The notes below the pieces were generated by a model. That model worked only from the letters and a program-made list of their open reading frames with translations. It did not search any database and was not told the DNA's origin. This document shows, piece by piece, positions 10,304-19,730 of a DNA stretch of 64,000 nt (positions are counted from its first letter, which is position 1; each line of letters starts with the position of its first letter). Source of the DNA: Sphingomonas sp. YR710 (lineage in GTDB: Bacteria > Pseudomonadota > Alphaproteobacteria > Sphingomonadales > Sphingomonadaceae); assembly GCF_900101455.1 (NCBI RefSeq), contig NZ_FMZJ01000005.1, positions 62,001 to 126,000 of the forward strand, written 5' to 3'. Position numbers and translations under genes: made by a program.

Positions 10304-11296
10304 ATGAAGTATAAGCGCCTAGGGCGTTCCGGGCTCCGGGTCAGTCCTCTATGTCTGGGCTGTATGAGCTACGGCGATCGTAGCCAGCGCAGCTGGGTCT
10401 TCGACATCGATGAATCACGCCCGTTCTTTCAGAAGGCGATCGAAGCCGGAATAAACTTCTTCGATACGGCGGACACCTATTCCTATGGTGCGAGCGAGGA
10501 GGTCACCGGCAAGCTGATCCGCGAGTTCATGCCGCGTGATCAGGCAGTTATCGCCACAAAAGTGTTCAACCCCGCATCCGAGCGCACCGGCCCCAACGAT
10601 GTCGGGCTGTCGCGCAAGCACATCATGGCCGCTGTCGATGCCAGCCTGCGCAGGCTGGGCACAGACTATATCGATCTTTATCAGATCCACCGCTTTCATC
10701 GCGGTACTCCGATCGAAGAGACGATGGAGGCGCTCAACGACCTCGTCCGCACCGGCAAGGTACGGTATATCGGCGCGTCCTCGATGTATGCGTTCCAGTT
10801 CGTGCAGATGCAGTATATCGCCGAATTGAACGGCTGGACCAAGTTCATCTCCATGCAGAATCTCTATAACCTCGTCTGGCGCGAGGAAGAACGGCAGATG
10901 AACGATTTCTGCATCCAGACGGGTGTCGGCCTGATTCCCTGGGGCCCATTGGGCGGCGGATTCCTTTCCACGGACTGGCGGAAGACCGAAAAGAAGCATT
11001 CCGAACGCACGCGCGAAACCGGAAAATATGTCACCAGGGCTTATGAAAAGCCGGCGGACTATAAGGTTGTGGATGCGCTTATCGAAGTCGCGGAGCGGCA
11101 CGACCGGCCGATGGCGCAGGTAGCGCTGGCGTGGCTTATCTCACGTCCGGGTGTTACGGCTCCGCTTGTCGGCGCCACCAAACTCGGCCATCTGGACACG
11201 GCGATCGACGCACTCGACTTCACGCTATCGGTCGATGATTTCAAGATGCTCGACGATTGCTACACCTGGAATCGCAATCTCGGCCTTCTGAGCTGA
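10304..11296 (+). CDS. aldo/keto reductase
   Basis: A 330-residue NADPH-dependent oxidoreductase of the AKR superfamily (TIM barrel). The catalytic tetrad is visible: Asp and Tyr in FFDTADTYSYG, Lys in VIATKVF and His in LYQIHRFHRG. The cofactor end shows PLVGATKLGHLDTAIDAL. It resembles the AKR11/12 and YajO/IolS type that reduces aldehydes or ketones. The ATG at 10304 is preceded by a GAGGGGG ribosome site. It lies 83 bases after the amidohydrolase and before an MFS gene. Confidence 0.9.
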   Translation: MKYKRLGRSGLRVSPLCLGCMSYGDRSQRSWVFDIDESRPFFQKAIEAGINFFDTADTYSYGASEEVTGKLIREFMPRDQAVIATKVFNPASERTGPNDVGLSRKHIMAAVDASLRRLGTDYIDLYQIHRFHRGTPIEETMEALNDLVRTGKVRYIGASSMYAFQFVQMQYIAELNGWTKFISMQNLYNLVWREEERQMNDFCIQTGVGLIPWGPLGGGFLSTDWRKTEKKHSERTRETGKYVTRAYEKPADYKVVDALIEVAERHDRPMAQVALAWLISRPGVTAPLVGATKLGHLDTAIDALDFTLSVDDFKMLDDCYTWNRNLGLLS

Positions 11297-11357
11297 TCTT
11301 TCTCCGCCGGTCTCCGCGCCGGCTCGTGTCAATCCGATATTCTCGGGGGTATTTCTG

Positions 11358-12599
11358 ATGCATTTTCGGGTCGGCTGGCAGCAAGTGGCGATGGTCTTCT
11401 TCATGCTGGCTTTGGCGACCGGGATCGTCTTCAGTTCCTATGGTATCGTTGCCGCGCCGATCGGCCGCGAGTTTCATGCGTCGCATACCGTGTTGATGAT
11501 GGGGGTGGGCGTTCTGCTCTTCGCGGCGGCGGTTCTATCTCCCACGATCGGGAGCTGGATGGATCGCTATTCGTTCCGCAAGCTTCTCACGATTACGGCC
11601 GCGATGCTCGCGGCAGGTTTGCTCGCACTGTCGTTCGCGCAGGCGATGTGGCAGGTGATCTGCATCTACGCGATCTTCATGACTTTGCCGACGACGGTCT
11701 GCGGGCCAATGGGGGCATCGGCGCTGGTTTTGCGGTGGTTCGTGCGCCGTAAAGCGCTGGCCATGGGTATCGCGATCTCGGGCCTTTCCGCAGGAAGCTT
11801 CTTTTTCCCGGTTATTATTCAGCATCTTATCGAAATATTCGACTGGCGCACTACGTTGCGGATCATGTCCCTGTTCGTCGCCGTGACGTTGATTCCAGCC
11901 GCCTTGTTTCTGGTCATCGATCGACCGTCGGATCGTAATCTCTATCCCGATGGCGCGAAGGAGCCGCCGGCCGGGGAGCTCGATCAGCCGACGATAGCGA
12001 AGGGTGCAAAGCGGGGACCGCAAGGGGGTACCAACCGCCAGGTGATCACCGATCGCAATTTCTGGCTGCTGGCCCTGGCGCTCGGTATCCCAATGTCGGC
12101 CGGGACCGGAACGACAAGCAACATCGTCCTGTTTGCCGCTGATATGGGATTCCCCGCGAAACTGGCGGCGCTGGTGATGTCGTTGATTGCGGTATGTAGT
12201 GCTTGCGGAAAGCTCTCCTTTGCAGCGATTGGAGATCGTTTTGACATCCATATCATTCAGGGTGTCTCGATGCTGTTTTATTCGGCCGGCCTTGCCGTTC
12301 TGGCCTCTGCGCATTCGTTTGCAGCCCTGTTCATCGGCGCGGGTTTGGTGAGCTATGGTTCCGGACTGCTGTCGCCGCTGTGGGGTGTGGTGATCGCGCG
12401 TGCCTTCGATCCCAATATCATGGGCCGGGCGATGGGGCTGATCATGTCGGTTGCGATGGTCCTGTCGGTGCTGGCGCCGGTCATCATCGGTGCGTTGCGC
12501 GACGTGACCGGAGCCTATGTCACGCCGTTTCTCGTCTATGCGATCGTGATCGCTGTCGCGACGCTGCTGCTCAAGCAGGTCAAGATCAAGCGGGCCTAG
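11358..12599 (+). CDS. MFS transporter (oxalate/monocarboxylate-like)
   Basis: A 413-residue carrier with about twelve hydrophobic segments. The inter-helix 2/3 motif of the major facilitator superfamily is present as GSWMDRYSFRKLL, and a long cytoplasmic loop (about residues 195-230) separates two six-helix halves. It ends the amidohydrolase-AKR unit and probably imports the compound handled there. Its TAG stop lies inside the CTAG that flanks the following inverted-repeat element, so the element abuts the end of the gene exactly. Confidence 0.88.
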   Translation: MHFRVGWQQVAMVFFMLALATGIVFSSYGIVAAPIGREFHASHTVLMMGVGVLLFAAAVLSPTIGSWMDRYSFRKLLTITAAMLAAGLLALSFAQAMWQVICIYAIFMTLPTTVCGPMGASALVLRWFVRRKALAMGIAISGLSAGSFFFPVIIQHLIEIFDWRTTLRIMSLFVAVTLIPAALFLVIDRPSDRNLYPDGAKEPPAGELDQPTIAKGAKRGPQGGTNRQVITDRNFWLLALALGIPMSAGTGTTSNIVLFAADMGFPAKLAALVMSLIAVCSACGKLSFAAIGDRFDIHIIQGVSMLFYSAGLAVLASAHSFAALFIGAGLVSYGSGLLSPLWGVVIARAFDPNIMGRAMGLIMSVAMVLSVLAPVIIGALRDVTGAYVTPFLVYAIVIAVATLLLKQVKIKRA

Positions 12600-12868
12600 A
12601 GCCTTTCCGGGTTAGGTTGAGGCGCCGTGACGGAGTCGAATTTGGTCCAGTGCAAGGCGCGAGGGGGGAGCAATGTCAACGCATTGTGACCGACGAGCAG
12701 CGTAGCAATGGGCCAAATTCGACCCGCCCCCAAGGGATCGCATCTGGAAGCTCGCTGGGGGCGTCGTGACGCTTGCACGGGGCAACCAGCCCGCGCGGCG
12801 CGCCACTTCTACCCAGCAAGCTTCCAGATGCGATCCCGGCGCCTCAACCTAACCCGGAAAGGCTCTAG
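12596..12868. mobile_element. MITE-like palindromic element with 31-bp perfect terminal inverted repeats
   Basis: Bases 12596-12626 and 12838-12868 are perfect inverted repeats of 31 bases, beginning CTAGAGCCTTTCCGGG. If the outer CTAG at both ends is a 4-base target duplication, the mobile unit is 12600-12864 with 27-base terminal repeats, as in IS5-group elements that target YTAR. Two further inverted pairs lie inside: 12635-12648 with 12710-12723 (13 of 14 bases), and 12734-12760 with 12811-12837 (25 of 27). No transposase frame is present, so this is a non-autonomous element. Confidence 0.8.
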
Positions 12869-12941
12869 ATATCTGACCCGATCTGTGCTGCGGAGCGCGA
12901 GCAGACAGCCCCGTGCCGGGGGTCATCAAAGGTGAACAGCG

Positions 12942-14123
12942 ATGCGAACGACGACCTATTGTTATCCCTGGGATCTGGCGCGGCTTGGCGTGGAGCCCAC
13001 GCTTCGCCAGATTACGGATGATGGGTTCGATGGCATCGACCTCGCGGCAACCTATCATCCGATCGATTCGGTCTCGCCCCGGGATGGGTTCCGGCTGTTC
13101 AGTGACGGGCGGGGCGCAGTTTATTTCCCGGCACGCGCCGAACGCTATGGGCGGATCAAGCCGAGGATCCATTCGTCCGAAGTCGCGATGGCATGGCCCG
13201 CGGCGGCCGAACATGCCGCCCGGACCGGCCTGACGCTCAATTCCTGGACGATCACATTATTCCAGCCCTGGATAAGGGATGAGTGCCCCGATTGCGCACG
13301 GGTTTTGCCCGGGGGTGACTCCAGCGGTTCGGGTGTCTGCCCGGCAAATGAAGACGTGCGCGAATTTTTCGCGACGCTCTGCCTCGATATCGTCGAACAG
13401 TTCGGTGTGGATCTCGTCAGACTCGAAGGGGTGATGCCGCACATCTTCGATCTTGACTGGCTGCGTGCGCGCTCGCTTGTCCGGATGTCGCCGCTGCTGC
13501 GGATGCTTTCGAATCTCTGCTTTTGCGGATCGTGCATCGCGCGCGGCGTGGCCTCGGGTCTCGACGTCGCACGGATTCGCGCCACCGTAAATGCGGTGAT
13601 TCGCGCGGAGCTGGCGGATGATGGCCATTCCGACGATCGCGCCGCCGCGCTGAAGGCCGACGCTGAACTGGTAGCTTTTGCGGAAAATCAGGTCGGTGCC
13701 TCGATCGAGTTCGTGCGCACGATCGTCAAACGCATCGACGGTCGCGCGCGCGTGTCGATGAATGCGCTGACGCCGTATCGCTCATTGGTGGGCGAAGAGC
13801 GTGACGAACAGCTGTTGTGCGATTTTATCGCCGCTAGCGATCAGGTTGATCTCAATGTCCTCAACCCTGCCGGCAACCGGATCATCGCAGGCTTGAACGC
13901 GCGGCTGGATCTTCCGCGGCCATTGTCTGCACTCTATGTGACCATTCGAAACCCGACTGTCACTTCGGCGGCCGCGCTCGCCGAAGCAGGGTCGGCGACG
14001 ATCGTAAAGAGCCTCCAGGCGGCAGCCGACGTGGGCGTGCGCGAGCTCTCGCTGTATAATTACGGCTTGTTGCCCGATGCCGATGTCGTTGCTTTCATGG
14101 ATGCGGTTGGCCAGTTGCGATGA
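12942..14123 (+). CDS. protein of unknown function, cysteine-rich, possible TIM barrel
   Basis: A 393-residue protein that I cannot assign. It begins MRTTTYCYPWDLARLG and continues GFDGIDLAATYHP, a pattern like the first strands of sugar-isomerase-type TIM barrels. Two cysteine groups stand out: DECPDCARVLPGG with GVCPAN (about residues 110-130), and LCFCGSCIARG (about residues 190-200), suggesting a metal site. The last third is regular alternating beta/alpha (LSALYVTIRNP, IVKSLQAAADVGVRELSLYNYG). It starts 73 bases after the inverted-repeat element and runs toward the amidohydrolase on the opposite strand. Confidence 0.6.
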   Translation: MRTTTYCYPWDLARLGVEPTLRQITDDGFDGIDLAATYHPIDSVSPRDGFRLFSDGRGAVYFPARAERYGRIKPRIHSSEVAMAWPAAAEHAARTGLTLNSWTITLFQPWIRDECPDCARVLPGGDSSGSGVCPANEDVREFFATLCLDIVEQFGVDLVRLEGVMPHIFDLDWLRARSLVRMSPLLRMLSNLCFCGSCIARGVASGLDVARIRATVNAVIRAELADDGHSDDRAAALKADAELVAFAENQVGASIEFVRTIVKRIDGRARVSMNALTPYRSLVGEERDEQLLCDFIAASDQVDLNVLNPAGNRIIAGLNARLDLPRPLSALYVTIRNPTVTSAAALAEAGSATIVKSLQAAADVGVRELSLYNYGLLPDADVVAFMDAVGQLR

Positions 14124-14145
14124 GGGTGCAGCCGGCCGCCGCTTG

Positions 14146-14985
14146 TCATCGGGTGGACGGCGACCACCCGTAGATCTGTTCGGCCGCTCCGCCCATCAGC
14201 ATGGATTTGTCGGTGTCGGACAGGCGCGTCGTCATGCGGAATGCCTCGACGGCCTGCGGATAGGTCAGTGATCGGATGGCACGAGTCCAATCGCTTCCCC
14301 ACATGCACCGTTTGACGCCGAAGGCATCGATGATCCGCAGCAGCGGATCCCATATGTCGTCATAAGGGAATGGTCCGGGCGATAATGTACAGGCCCCACT
14401 AAGCTTGATCCGGACATTGTCATATTCGGCTAGCGCGAGCACCTTGGGCAGGTCTTTCCAGACATCGGGCTTGTCCGGCAGATAAGGCTGGAACAAGCCG
14501 ACGTGGTCGATTGCGATCAGCGTATCCGGATGGCGTTCGATGAGCACTTTGGCCTCGTCCAGGCAATGCCACGCCAGCAGGTTGACGGCCAGGCCATGTC
14601 TGGCGCAGGCGGCAAGCGTCCTGTTCAGCCGCGGATCGAGCGGATCTTTCGTGTCGGCGAAGGTCAGCATGACCCGAACACCCACTGCGCCAGGCGCGGA
14701 CGCCCAGTTGCCGATAATCTCTTCCACTGCGGGGTCGGTGGGGTCGACCGGCTTTACCAGCGCGAACCTGCCAGGATATTGGGCGTGCACTTCCTCCGCA
14801 TAGCTGCTGTCGAAGCGGTAGGTTGTGTAGGTCGAAACGATGATCGCGCCATCGATGCCCAACGCATCCATCGCGGCGACCTGTTCGTCGCCGGTGACGT
14901 GGTCGGGCCCGGTAATCGTGGCAACCCATGGTCGCTCCGGGCGGTTGGCCTCGTAGACGTGAACTTGAGAGTCGATAACGGCCAT
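14146..14985 (-). CDS. amidohydrolase family protein (LigI-like metal-dependent hydrolase)
   Basis: A 279-residue amidohydrolase-2 type TIM barrel: DSQVHVYEANRPERPW at the N-terminus, AIDHVGLFQPY in the middle and MWGSDWTRAI near the C-terminus, corresponding to the usual metal or catalytic strands. Relatives include 2-pyrone-4,6-dicarboxylate lactonase and fuconolactonase, so a lactone or ring-opened acid is a reasonable substrate class. The ATG at 14985 has GAGGAA upstream; a longer frame to 15096 looks spurious. It is downstream of the P450 on the same strand. Confidence 0.82.
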   Translation of the reverse strand: MAVIDSQVHVYEANRPERPWVATITGPDHVTGDEQVAAMDALGIDGAIIVSTYTTYRFDSSYAEEVHAQYPGRFALVKPVDPTDPAVEEIIGNWASAPGAVGVRVMLTFADTKDPLDPRLNRTLAACARHGLAVNLLAWHCLDEAKVLIERHPDTLIAIDHVGLFQPYLPDKPDVWKDLPKVLALAEYDNVRIKLSGACTLSPGPFPYDDIWDPLLRIIDAFGVKRCMWGSDWTRAIRSLTYPQAVEAFRMTTRLSDTDKSMLMGGAAEQIYGWSPSTR

Positions 14986-15149
14986 ATTCGCTTCCTCGCC
15001 CTGGATGGCACGCTCAGGAGTTTGGCCGTGCCGATCGCGCGCTTTCCATGCGGCGGCTCGCCGGCGCTTCCGCTTTCCAGCACCGCCGCCGCGCATCCGC
15101 GAGTGGTTCGACCATCATTATGGTTCAAGCCGCTCGCGGGTTACGTCGC

Positions 15150-16376
15150 TCAGATCCTGTCGCAGGTCACGATCGCGTCGCGCAACTCATAACCTTGCGT
15201 AGAGAGGCTCCAGCCGATCGTCGGCGGCTTCTGGAGCTTGAAACCGGGCACGCGCAGCAGGCGATCCAGGAAGATGCGAGTCTCGTGCAGGGCAACCTGC
15301 GAGCCAGGGCAGCGATGTGGCCCATCACCGAAGCTCATATAGGAACCGGCAATCTTCTGGCGCTTCGCCCGATCGGGATCGAGCTGATACGGGCATTCGC
15401 CGACAATGCTCTCGTCCGAATTGACCCCGCGGATGCTGACGGCCAGCAGCTGGCCCTTCTCGATGGGGCCTTCGGCTGTTTCTGTGATGTCGCTCACCGG
15501 CTTACGATAAAGATAACCGGCAATCGGATCGAGGCGGAGGATCTCCTCGATGATGGTGAACTGTTCTTCCTCGGTCGCGTTGAGGAATCTTTCCTTCAGC
15601 TCCGGGTGATCGCACAATTGCCAGGCCGCCATGACCATGAATTCGCGGGTCGTTGAAACACCAGCGCCGGCATAGGTCATGATCTCTACCATCATGCCCC
15701 TCATGGAATAGTTGTTCTGCACCATATAGGACATGACATCATCGCCCGGATTATTGCGGCGTGCCTCAATAGCGGGCAGAATGTCCTTCTTGTACAGCTC
15801 CAGCGAACGCCGGGTCCTGACCAGCTTGTGAAGCCAACCAAACAACTTGTCATGGACGAAGCGATACAAGGGGCGCTTGTCGAAGCTGTTATGGGCCTGC
15901 ATCATCGTCTTGATGCGCTGGGTGAGTGCCCGGGGATCGCTGTTCGTCAGTCCGACGATTTCCATCGTCACGTCGGATGCCAGTTCCAGGCTCATCTCGT
16001 CGAGAACTGCCGATCCCTTCGCCTGGAATTCGGCGATGACGCGATCCATCGTCGCATGCATCAGCGGATTGTAGCGGGTGATGATGGCCTTGGGGGCGAA
16101 ATATCCGGCAACCGATGCGCGCCGGCGCTTGTGGAGATCCCCGTGCAGGAAGAAGAAAGAAACTTCCTCGGGTTTATCAAAGGAGATCGAATCCGCGCTG
16201 CTGGCCGCCTGGCGCATTTCGGGGGAGCGAAGAATCTCGCGAGCGAAACGGAAGCTGTTGGTGACCCTCGACCCGGGAAAGGTGGGGATTCCCGCTTCGA
16301 TCGAAGCGGCTGTCTTGCGGTCGTCGCGGCCGCCATGCACCGGACAGGCGGGCTTGGCTATCGTATCGGTACTCAT
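15150..16376 (-). CDS. cytochrome P450
   Basis: A soluble bacterial class I P450 of 408 residues. The heme-binding loop is FGDGPHRCPGSQVA, the I-helix oxygen motif is AGAGVSTTRE and the K-helix ExxR is EILR. No ferredoxin or reductase gene is present in the window, so electron partners are encoded elsewhere. The ATG at 16376 follows GGAG at suitable distance; the 17-residue extension upstream is unlikely. It probably hydroxylates the island substrate. The amidohydrolase gene follows 164 bases downstream. Confidence 0.93.
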   Translation of the reverse strand: MSTDTIAKPACPVHGGRDDRKTAASIEAGIPTFPGSRVTNSFRFAREILRSPEMRQAASSADSISFDKPEEVSFFFLHGDLHKRRRASVAGYFAPKAIITRYNPLMHATMDRVIAEFQAKGSAVLDEMSLELASDVTMEIVGLTNSDPRALTQRIKTMMQAHNSFDKRPLYRFVHDKLFGWLHKLVRTRRSLELYKKDILPAIEARRNNPGDDVMSYMVQNNYSMRGMMVEIMTYAGAGVSTTREFMVMAAWQLCDHPELKERFLNATEEEQFTIIEEILRLDPIAGYLYRKPVSDITETAEGPIEKGQLLAVSIRGVNSDESIVGECPYQLDPDRAKRQKIAGSYMSFGDGPHRCPGSQVALHETRIFLDRLLRVPGFKLQKPPTIGWSLSTQGYELRDAIVTCDRI

Positions 16377-17196
16377 CCTGTTCACTCCAGATAATCGAGG
16401 CTGGGCGACCATGGGCGACATCTTCACCGGATTGCGTATCGCGTTCCGCGTTCAACCGTGAAGATGTGCCTTGGGAGACCGGTAACAACTCGCAAAACGC
16501 CCCAAGTCCTCATCGCCGTCGCTGTTATGTCGGCGAATGGGTGTGGTCAACGTTCCGAGACCGCCAGCGGGATGGCGATCGGGAGGCCGCGGATCAGGGG
16601 AACGGGCCACGTGTCGACGGGCGCGACCGCTGCACGCCGGCATCGATTGCCTTGCGCGGCGGTCGAAGAAAGACAAAACCCTTCTACCGCTCGGTGATAG
16701 GGGCGTTCGTCGTGCCGATAGGCGGCATCATAGCTTATACTATGCACGACGCATAAGGGTGGCGTCCTATGCGCAATGCAAATGCGGGCATATGAATTTC
16801 CATTGGCTTGAGGGGCGTGAGACCGAACGCCATACGTCGCGATTAAGCGCGGAAGCGTGTGTTCCGCGCCCCGGCGCCATCGCGCCCCTTTTCGGAGCGA
16901 AAGATTCGGTTCCACGCAGGCACGGCTCGATCGACGGTGGCTGGCGGCAATCGCGTTGTTGTGGCAGGACGAGGAAACTGGCGGGCAAGCCGTTCGGTCG
17001 TCGGCACATTCTTCACCTGGTACTGTGATGAAATCCCATGATGCTAGGCTACACTCTTGATCGAGAGTGCTTGCCGCTCATCAATTGGCGGGGCAAGCAT
17101 GGCAGACCCGGCTGATGCGTCCTGCGCGTCGGGGCCGAAGGCTATGGATGGCTGTTCGGTGGCAATCCGTTTCGGATGATGTGGCAAGAGTAGAGA
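16377..17196. promoter_or_regulatory. 820-base divergent intergenic region (P450 / nitronate monooxygenase)
   Basis: No frame here has a recognisable protein pattern. The region separates two divergent units and should hold both promoters. It contains the CATAG-N6-CTATG site listed separately, and an imperfect hairpin near 17068-17100 (TGCTTGCC pairing with GGCAAGCA). The middle part, about 16700-16800, is less GC-rich than its surroundings. The length is unusual for this compact genome and could include decayed sequence. Confidence 0.4.
16730..16743. promoter_or_regulatory. candidate TetR operator, copy 1 (ATAG-N6-CTAT)
   Basis: ATAGCTTATACTAT, preceded by C and followed by G, giving the perfect palindromic halves CATAG and CTATG six bases apart. 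The same arrangement occurs before the TetR gene and before the amidohydrolase-TauD unit. It lies about 350 bases from the P450 start and 450 from the nitronate monooxygenase start. Confidence 0.5.
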
Positions 17197-18189
17197 ATGA
17201 GTCTAGATCCCGCGCTTCGCGCACGCCTGACAATACCCGCGATCTGCGCACCTATGTTTCGCGTTTCCAGCCCGGCGCTCGTACGCGAGGCCTGCAAGGG
17301 CGGGCTTGTCGGCGCGCTGCCGCGCCAGAATGCCCGCGATCTGGAAACCTTCGATGCGTGGCTGGGTGAGATAAACGACGGACTGGCGGCGCATGCGCAG
17401 AGCCACCCCACCGCGCGGATCGGGCCGGTCGCCGTCAATCTGTCGCGGCTTCCCGAAGATCAGATGGCCGAGCATCTCGCTGTTTGCAGCAGGCATGGCG
17501 TGAAGATCATCATCAGCGCGATGGGCGATCCCACCGAATTGATCCGCCGGGTGCACGATTGGGGCGGACAGGTGTTCCACGACGTGACGACCGTCCGCTT
17601 CGCCGAAAAGGCGATCGCGGCCGGAGCGGACGGATTGACCTGCATCGGTGCGGGCGGCGGCGGCCATTCGGGCCTGATCAGTCTCCTCGCCTTCGTTCCG
17701 CGGGTGCGGGCCATGTTCGACGGTACGATCATCATGGCGGGCTGTGTGACAAATGGTGCCGCGATCCGCGCTGCAGAGATATTGGGCGCGGACCTCGCTT
17801 ATCTGGGCACGCGTTTCATCGCGACGCAGGAATCGAACGCCTCGCCGGAATATAAGGCCATGCTGGTCAGCGAGTCCGCGCGGGATCTGATCTTCACGCC
17901 GAAGGTTGCGGGCACGCCGGCGAACTGGCTGAAGGAATCGCTTCGCCGCGCCGGGCTTGATCCCGACGATCTTCCCAAGCCTCGACCAAGCGATCCGCGG
18001 GGGCATTTGCCCGAAGGCGCACGCCCCTGGGCCAATATCTGGAGCGCCGGCCAGGGCATCGAGCTGATCGACGATATTCCGCCGGCGGCCGAGCTGATCC
18101 TTCGCCTGCGCCGCGAATATGTCGCGGCCTGCCAGGTGCCCGATATGGCGGACGTTGCCCGGCTGGTGGACGAAGCGACCAACTCTTGA
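17197..18189 (+). CDS. nitronate monooxygenase family flavoprotein
   Basis: A 330-residue FMN-dependent TIM barrel of the 2-nitropropane dioxygenase/nitronate monooxygenase family. Family marks are APMFRVSSPALVREACKGGLVGALP at the start (substrate/FMN strand), TCIGAGGGGHSG (phosphate binding) and IIMAGCVTNGAAIRAAEILGADLAYLGTRF. Many relatives in catabolic clusters act on other substrates, including enoyl reduction, so nitronate oxidation is only the family name. The next gene, a ligase, begins close behind, suggesting an operon of three genes to 21144. Confidence 0.87.
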   Translation: MSLDPALRARLTIPAICAPMFRVSSPALVREACKGGLVGALPRQNARDLETFDAWLGEINDGLAAHAQSHPTARIGPVAVNLSRLPEDQMAEHLAVCSRHGVKIIISAMGDPTELIRRVHDWGGQVFHDVTTVRFAEKAIAAGADGLTCIGAGGGGHSGLISLLAFVPRVRAMFDGTIIMAGCVTNGAAIRAAEILGADLAYLGTRFIATQESNASPEYKAMLVSESARDLIFTPKVAGTPANWLKESLRRAGLDPDDLPKPRPSDPRGHLPEGARPWANIWSAGQGIELIDDIPPAAELILRLRREYVAACQVPDMADVARLVDEATNS

Positions 18190-18218
18190 ATTCAACGACA
18201 TATGTTGCGGGGACGATA

Positions 18219-19730
18219 ATGGGTACTCTTTCCGATCAGATTCACGGTGTCCTTGCGGTGGATCCGTCTGCGCCGGCGATCGAGTTCGACAAGCAATGGA
18301 CGAGCTGGGGCGAGCTTGCCGCGATCATGCGCGACATCGGCCGGCTGATGGACGAAGCTGGATTGCCATCGGGGACGCGCGTTGGCGTGATGATGCGCAA
18401 TCATGTGCTGACCGCGGCGGCGCTTCTGGAAATCGTGGCGTCCGATCGGTGCATCGTCACACTGAACGGCAACCTGCCCGATGACCGGCTTGCCGCCGAC
18501 ATCGTGGCGCAGCAGGTGCCGGTCGTGGTGGGCCTTGCGCGCGATTGGTCGCGCGAGGTGGTTCGCGCTGCGGTCAAGGACAATGGTTGCCTCGGTATCA
18601 GCCTCGGCGGCGCTTCCGGCACGTTGGTCGATCTCGTCGAGGGCCTCGAAAAGGTTAGTGGCGACGGGCATCGGCGCGATGCGCCGGGCATCGTTATCGA
18701 AATGCTGTCGAGCGGAACGACGGGAGTGCCCAAGCGGATTCCGCTCAAGGCCACCTCTTTTGCGCAGGGCATAGACGAAGCGGGCGTGTTCGAAGGGCGC
18801 CAGCCTGGCGAAGCCCCCCGCCTGCGCCGTGGCGTACTGCTGGTCTGCGGGCCATTCACGCATCTCAGCGGCGTGTTCAACGTCATCAACTGCGTCGCGT
18901 CGGGGCGGCAGATGTGCCTGCTCGAACGGTTTACGGTCGAAGGCTGGACGGATGCCGTTCGCCGCCACAAGCTCAAGGTCGCCTGGGCGCCGCCCTCGGG
19001 ACTCCGTATGATTCTCGACGCCGGTGTGACGAAGGAAGATCTGGCCAGCCTGGTCACGCTCCGCACGGGCACCGCGCCGGTCGATCCCCAGCTGGCGCAG
19101 GATCTGTACGATCGCTACGACTTGCCGCTGCTGCAGAATTACGGTGCGACTGAATTCGCCGGTGCCGTCGCGGGCTGGACCCTCGCCGAATTCAAGGAGC
19201 GTTTCACCGAGAAGCGCGGCGCCGTCGGCAAGCTGAACCGGGGCGTCAAGGCGCGCATCGTCGATCCCGAAACCGGTGCGGAACTGCCGTTCGGCGAGGT
19301 CGGTCTGCTCGAACTGCGCTCTGCCCAGCTCGGCGATGAAGCCTCATGGGTGCGCACGTCGGATCTCGCGGTGCTCGATGCCGATGATTTCCTCTGGATC
19401 AAGGGACGTCACGACAATGCGATCATCCGCGGCGGGTTCAAGGTGCAGCCGCATGACGTGGTGACCGCACTCGAATCGCATCCCGCGATCCTCGAGGCGT
19501 CGGTCGTCGGCATTCCCGACGAACGCCTCGGCCAGGTCCCCGTCGCGGCCTATATCCTCCGCCGCGACGCAACCGCGCCGACCGATGCGGAGCTCCAGGT
19601 GTTCCTCAAGGAGCGCCTGCTGGCCTATCAGGTTCCGGTCAAATTCATGTGCGTCGATGAATTCCCGCGTACGCCGTCGATGAAGGTCAGCCAGCCCGAT
19701 CTGAAAGCGCTGTTCGTCAAGTCGGCATAA
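18219..19730 (+). CDS. acyl-CoA synthetase (AMP-forming)
   Basis: A 503-residue class I adenylate-forming enzyme that probably activates a carboxylic acid intermediate to its CoA ester. Motifs: phosphate loop EMLSSGTTGVPKRIPL, A5 motif QNYGATEFAGAV, hinge/A8 region IKGRHDNAIIRGGFKV and the catalytic lysine segment RTPSMKVSQPD. The ATG at 18219 is chosen because GGGGACG is well spaced; a TTG at 18186 overlapping the previous stop is an alternative. Being some 40 residues shorter than typical fatty acyl ligases suggests a smaller aromatic or short acid. Confidence 0.9.
   Translation: MGTLSDQIHGVLAVDPSAPAIEFDKQWTSWGELAAIMRDIGRLMDEAGLPSGTRVGVMMRNHVLTAAALLEIVASDRCIVTLNGNLPDDRLAADIVAQQVPVVVGLARDWSREVVRAAVKDNGCLGISLGGASGTLVDLVEGLEKVSGDGHRRDAPGIVIEMLSSGTTGVPKRIPLKATSFAQGIDEAGVFEGRQPGEAPRLRRGVLLVCGPFTHLSGVFNVINCVASGRQMCLLERFTVEGWTDAVRRHKLKVAWAPPSGLRMILDAGVTKEDLASLVTLRTGTAPVDPQLAQDLYDRYDLPLLQNYGATEFAGAVAGWTLAEFKERFTEKRGAVGKLNRGVKARIVDPETGAELPFGEVGLLELRSAQLGDEASWVRTSDLAVLDADDFLWIKGRHDNAIIRGGFKVQPHDVVTALESHPAILEASVVGIPDERLGQVPVAAYILRRDATAPTDAELQVFLKERLLAYQVPVKFMCVDEFPRTPSMKVSQPDLKALFVKSA

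Noticed and set aside
16537-17028. 163-codon plus-strand frame in the P450/nitronate monooxygenase gap
   Set aside because: No domain, strongly Arg-biased composition and no ribosome site; competing frames of similar length on both strands argue for non-coding sequence.
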